Shown here one piece after another: positions 61,510 through 64,000 of a DNA stretch of 64,000 nt (within the stretch, counting starts at the first letter, position 1; each line of letters begins with the position of its first letter). The notes beneath the pieces are model-generated. The model saw only the letters and a list, made by a program, of their open reading frames with translations, was not told the DNA's origin and searched no databases. Source of the DNA: Candidatus Azophilus lithoversatilis (lineage in GTDB: Bacteria; Pseudomonadota; Gammaproteobacteria; Pseudomonadales; Azotimanducaceae); assembly GCA_028278675.1 (NCBI GenBank), contig JAQAJJ010000003.1:63042-127041 (forward strand), written 5' to 3'. The position numbers and the translations under genes are program-made.

Positions 61510-62520
61510 CTATGCCCGCCCGTCGAGCAGATGTTGGTTGACGCAATTCTGCAGCCGACCGCCGGCCAAGAAAGTCAGCGCAATTTCGCCGCCCTTGAAA
61601 CGCATGTCGTAGGCCGATTCCGGGGTGAAGAAGGCGGAATGGGGCGTGATGAGCAGACGGTGGTCCACCCAATCCTCGTTGCTGGCCCAAGACTTGATGA
61701 GCGGATGTTCCGGGTCGGCGGGCTCCTTCGGCAGCACGTCGAGGCCGGCGGCCTGCACCTGGCCGGTCCGCAGGGCGTCCGTCAAGGCGTCGAGATCAAC
61801 GATCGGCCCGCGCGCCGTGTTGATGAGAATCAGGCCCGGCTTGCTGGCGGCCAGCACTTGGGCATCGATCATCTTCTCGGTTTCGGGCGAAAGCGGCGCA
61901 TGCAGGCTGACCACGTCGCTGGCGGCGAACAGCTCGTCCAAGGCATGCACCCGCCGCACGCCGATGGCGAGATCGACGCCGTTGCCGAGGTAGGGGTCGT
62001 AAAACACCACGTCCATGCCGAAGGCCTTGGCCCGCAGCGCTGCGGCGGTGCCGATGCGGCCCAGGCCGACAATGCCCAAGGTGCAGGCGGACAGCCGCCG
62101 CCCATAGGGATTGAGGGCCGGGCGCCAGTGCTCTTGAGGGTTCGCTTTGAGCTCCCTGGTGTGGAAGGTGATGCCCTTCATCAGCGACAGCATCAGCGCC
62201 ATGGCGTGGTCGGCCACCTCTTGGGTGCCGTAGTCGGGCACGTTGCACAGCGGGATGCCAAGGTCGGCCCAGGCGGCGAGATCGAAGTTGTCGAAGCCGA
62301 CCTTGGGCGCGACGACGATGCGGCATTGGCGCAGCTGGGTGCGGCAGCTTTCCGGCAGGTCGGCCACGGTGACGATGGCGTCGCAGGTTGCCCACTGCGC
62401 GGCGCTGACCTCCTCGAAGGTGGTGCTGAACTCGGCGCGCCCGGTGCTGCCCATGCTGGCGAGTTCCACGTCGCGGTTGCGGCCCCAACGAAAGAATGGA
62501 TACAAGACGGTAAAGGCCAT
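61510..62520 (-). CDS. D-2-hydroxyacid dehydrogenase family protein
   Basis: A 336-residue NAD-dependent dehydrogenase: LGIVGLGRIGTAAALRAKAF binds NAD, and the catalytic Arg (NTARGPIVD), Glu (DVLPKEPADPEHPL) and His (LLITPHSAFFTPES) are all present. C-terminal-binding-protein-like members share this layout. Substrate unknown. It is 18 bp from the luciferase-like gene on the same strand and probably co-transcribed. Confidence 0.9.
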   Translation of the reverse strand: MAFTVLYPFFRWGRNRDVELASMGSTGRAEFSTTFEEVSAAQWATCDAIVTVADLPESCRTQLRQCRIVVAPKVGFDNFDLAAWADLGIPLCNVPDYGTQEVADHAMALMLSLMKGITFHTRELKANPQEHWRPALNPYGRRLSACTLGIVGLGRIGTAAALRAKAFGMDVVFYDPYLGNGVDLAIGVRRVHALDELFAASDVVSLHAPLSPETEKMIDAQVLAASKPGLILINTARGPIVDLDALTDALRTGQVQAAGLDVLPKEPADPEHPLIKSWASNEDWVDHRLLITPHSAFFTPESAYDMRFKGGEIALTFLAGGRLQNCVNQHLLDGRA

Positions 62521-62538
62521 GGGAATCCTTGCGGTAGG

Positions 62539-63450
62539 TCAGAACAATTCGAGGACTTCGGCGATGGAAGCCATCAGCCGCTGCTCGGCAATGCCGCCGA
62601 TGCGCAGGCGGGTGATGACGATGTGCGTGGCGCCAAGCACCTCTTGGTACTCATCGAGTTTTGCCGCCACATGGCCGCGATCGCCAACCAGCGCCCAGTC
62701 GTCGATTTCCGCGCCGGCGTCGCGCTGCGGCCGGCCGGCGTCGGCGAGGCTTCGCCGCACCTCCTCCACCTCCCCTCGGCTGTGGCCGATGAACACCGTG
62801 CGCATGATGGGCCGAATGGTCAAATCGCCGTGGCCTGCTTCCACCGCCGCCCGTCCGTGGGCCTCGAAATTGGCCTGCAGGCTGCTCAGCGTTTCCATCG
62901 GTGACGCCAGATACGGCAAGCCCAAGCGCCCCGCTTGAGCCAAGGCTTTTGGCCCAAATGCAGCCACCCAAATCGGTGGGTGGGGTTGCTGGACGGGCAG
63001 CGGGTCGAGCCGCAGTGGCTCATCGGCGCCCTCCACGGCGATGGGCTCCCCAACCCAGGCTCGCATCATCACGTCCAGATTGGCCTCGAAGCGTGCCCGC
63101 TTCTCCCGCGGGACCACGTCAAAAGCTCGCAGCATGGCAGGCGCGTAGCCGCGCCCTACGCCCAGCAGCACCCGTCCAGCGGAGAGTTGATCGAGCACCG
63201 CCACTTGCTCGGCGGCCAGCAGGGGATTGCGCATCGGCAGCAGATAGGAGGTGGTGCCAAGCGCAATGGTCTCGGTGCCTGCGGCGGCCGCGGCCAACAG
63301 CATGAGCGGGTCGGGCAGGGCGCCCGCCGTGAAGTGGCTTTCCGGCAGCCAGAACGATTGATACCCCAAAGACTCGCCAATTTGCGCCTGCCGGGCCAAG
63401 GACTTGGCCGAACGGTCGTTGAAGTTCCAGGGCGTCAAACCGAGGTGCAT
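62539..63450 (-). CDS. LLM-class (luciferase-like) flavin-dependent oxidoreductase
   Basis: A 303-residue TIM-barrel protein of the bacterial luciferase superfamily: GYQSFWLPESHFTAGALPDP, IALGTTSYLLPMRNPLLAAE and LSAGRVLLGVGRGYAPAMLR are the family blocks. Such enzymes use FMNH2 or F420 to oxidise aldehydes, sulfonates, nitriles or other compounds; the substrate is not evident. It lies 4 bp from the agmatinase-family gene, so these three minus-strand genes look like one operon. Confidence 0.88.
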   Translation of the reverse strand: MHLGLTPWNFNDRSAKSLARQAQIGESLGYQSFWLPESHFTAGALPDPLMLLAAAAAGTETIALGTTSYLLPMRNPLLAAEQVAVLDQLSAGRVLLGVGRGYAPAMLRAFDVVPREKRARFEANLDVMMRAWVGEPIAVEGADEPLRLDPLPVQQPHPPIWVAAFGPKALAQAGRLGLPYLASPMETLSSLQANFEAHGRAAVEAGHGDLTIRPIMRTVFIGHSRGEVEEVRRSLADAGRPQRDAGAEIDDWALVGDRGHVAAKLDEYQEVLGATHIVITRLRIGGIAEQRLMASIAEVLELF

Positions 63451-63454
63451 GGCG

Positions 63455-64000
63455 TCAGTTCCTTGGCTTGCCAGCCCCGGAAGCGACCGGAGTCTTCAAT
63501 GCATGGGACTTCTTGAGCGCTTGCAGGCCAATGAAGTCATGGGCGAGGGTGGCCGCGGCGATGGCGGTGATTTCGGCGTGATCGTAGGCGGGCGCCACTT
63601 CCACCACGTCCATGCCAACGATGTTGAGTGGCCCAAGCCCGCGTACGACAGCCAGCGCTTGGGCCGACGACAGGCCGCCGGCCACGGGCGTTCCGGTGCC
63701 GGGTGCAAAGGCAGGATCCAGGCAATCGATGTCGAACGTGAGATAGGCCTTGCGGTCGCCCACTAGGGCCAGAGTCTCCTTGAGCACCGCGCCCGGCCCA
63801 TGCTCATGCACCCAAGGTGCGTCCAGTATGGTGAAGCCGTGGTCGCTTTCGCTGTAGGCGCGGATGCCAACCTGCACGGAGTGCGCAACGTCGATCAGCC
63901 CCTCGCGCTTGGCGCGCAGGAACATCGAGCCATGATCCAGGCGTTCGCCGTCGTCGGCCCAAGTGTCCACATGGGCGTCAAAATGAATCAACGCCAGTGG
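63455..64000 (-). CDS. Agmatinase/arginase (ureohydrolase) family protein, 5' end beyond the window
   Basis: C-terminal ~181 residues; the frame is open to the right edge. The binuclear manganese ligands are in HFDAHVDTW and [18 protein letters not shown], and [16 protein letters not shown] with [18 protein letters not shown] completes the family end. It hydrolyses a guanidino compound to an amine and urea; agmatine is the commonest substrate of this branch. First gene (as far as seen) of the minus-strand unit with the flavin oxidoreductase. Confidence 0.9.
   Translation of the reverse strand, partial: PLALIHFDAHVDTWADDGERLDHGSMFLRAKREGLIDVAHSVQVGIRAYSESDHGFTILDAPWVHEHGPGAVLKETLALVGDRKAYLTFDIDCLDPAFAPGTGTPVAGGLSSAQALAVVRGLGPLNIVGMDVVEVAPAYDHAEITAIAAATLAHDFIGLQALKKSHALKTPVASGAGKPRN

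Overview
The window looks like a chromosome segment of a GC-rich bacterium, most likely a gammaproteobacterium. The basis is the unbroken S10-spc-alpha ribosomal block ending secY-rpmJ-rpsM-rpsK-rpsD-rpoA-rplQ, plus catabolic and lipid genes typical of marine or symbiotic gammaproteobacteria. No tRNA, rRNA, CRISPR array or intact transposase was seen.

Layout. 1-5,100: 3' end of a CoA-transferase gene, a YefM/RelE-type toxin-antitoxin pair, two unrecognised genes, a medium-chain reductase and a crotonase. 5,400-6,350: an ATPase remnant. 6,350-23,474: an isoprenoid/sterol island. 23,500-26,500: polyphosphate kinase 2 and a GFA-type enzyme among remnants of hipBA, an EEP nuclease and a DUF3604 gene. 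26,513-28,785: a GT4 glycosyltransferase and UDP-sulfoquinovose synthase (sulfolipid). 28,808-32,196: a tryptophan-tryptophylquinone amine dehydrogenase cluster (B-E-D-A plus cytochrome c). 32,373-32,950: a BrnT/XRE pair. 33,047-41,466: sulfatase, solute symporter, tandem sulfotransferase, a sulfotransferase-like/glycosyltransferase fusion and another glycosyltransferase. 42,092-44,513: a PQQ quinohemoprotein dehydrogenase with a tiny downstream ORF. 44,603-59,370: ribosomal genes, all on the minus strand. 59,866-64,000: short-chain dehydrogenase, queuosine-precursor transporter family protein, hydroxyacid dehydrogenase, luciferase-like oxidoreductase and the 3' part of an agmatinase-family gene.

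The island is the main result. On the minus strand, five closely packed genes read SdmB-type dehydrogenase, SdmA-type Rieske oxygenase, ERG24-type sterol reductase, CYP51, and one 1,130-residue protein carrying squalene monooxygenase followed by oxidosqualene cyclase. Squalene synthase lies convergent to them and an unassigned FAD protein lies beyond it. Divergently, a plus-strand operon encodes an amidase, diphosphomevalonate decarboxylase, phosphomevalonate kinase and a second fusion, class II HMG-CoA reductase plus mevalonate kinase. Together they can take HMG-CoA to isopentenyl diphosphate, and farnesyl diphosphate through squalene, oxidosqualene and a lanosterol-type product to C-14 and C-4 demethylated sterols. 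HMG-CoA synthase, IPP isomerase, farnesyl diphosphate synthase and dedicated electron donors are not in the window.

The second unusual feature is insertion of repeats into the ribosomal operon: three copies of a ~90 bp repeat in consecutive spc spacers (a fourth lies beside the sterol island), and a 325 bp element with terminal inverted repeats filling the rplR-rpsE gap. One repeat appears to encode the tail of ribosomal protein L30. rpsJ has a recognisable promoter, a leader terminator-like hairpin and an intrinsic terminator right after its stop, setting it apart from rplC.
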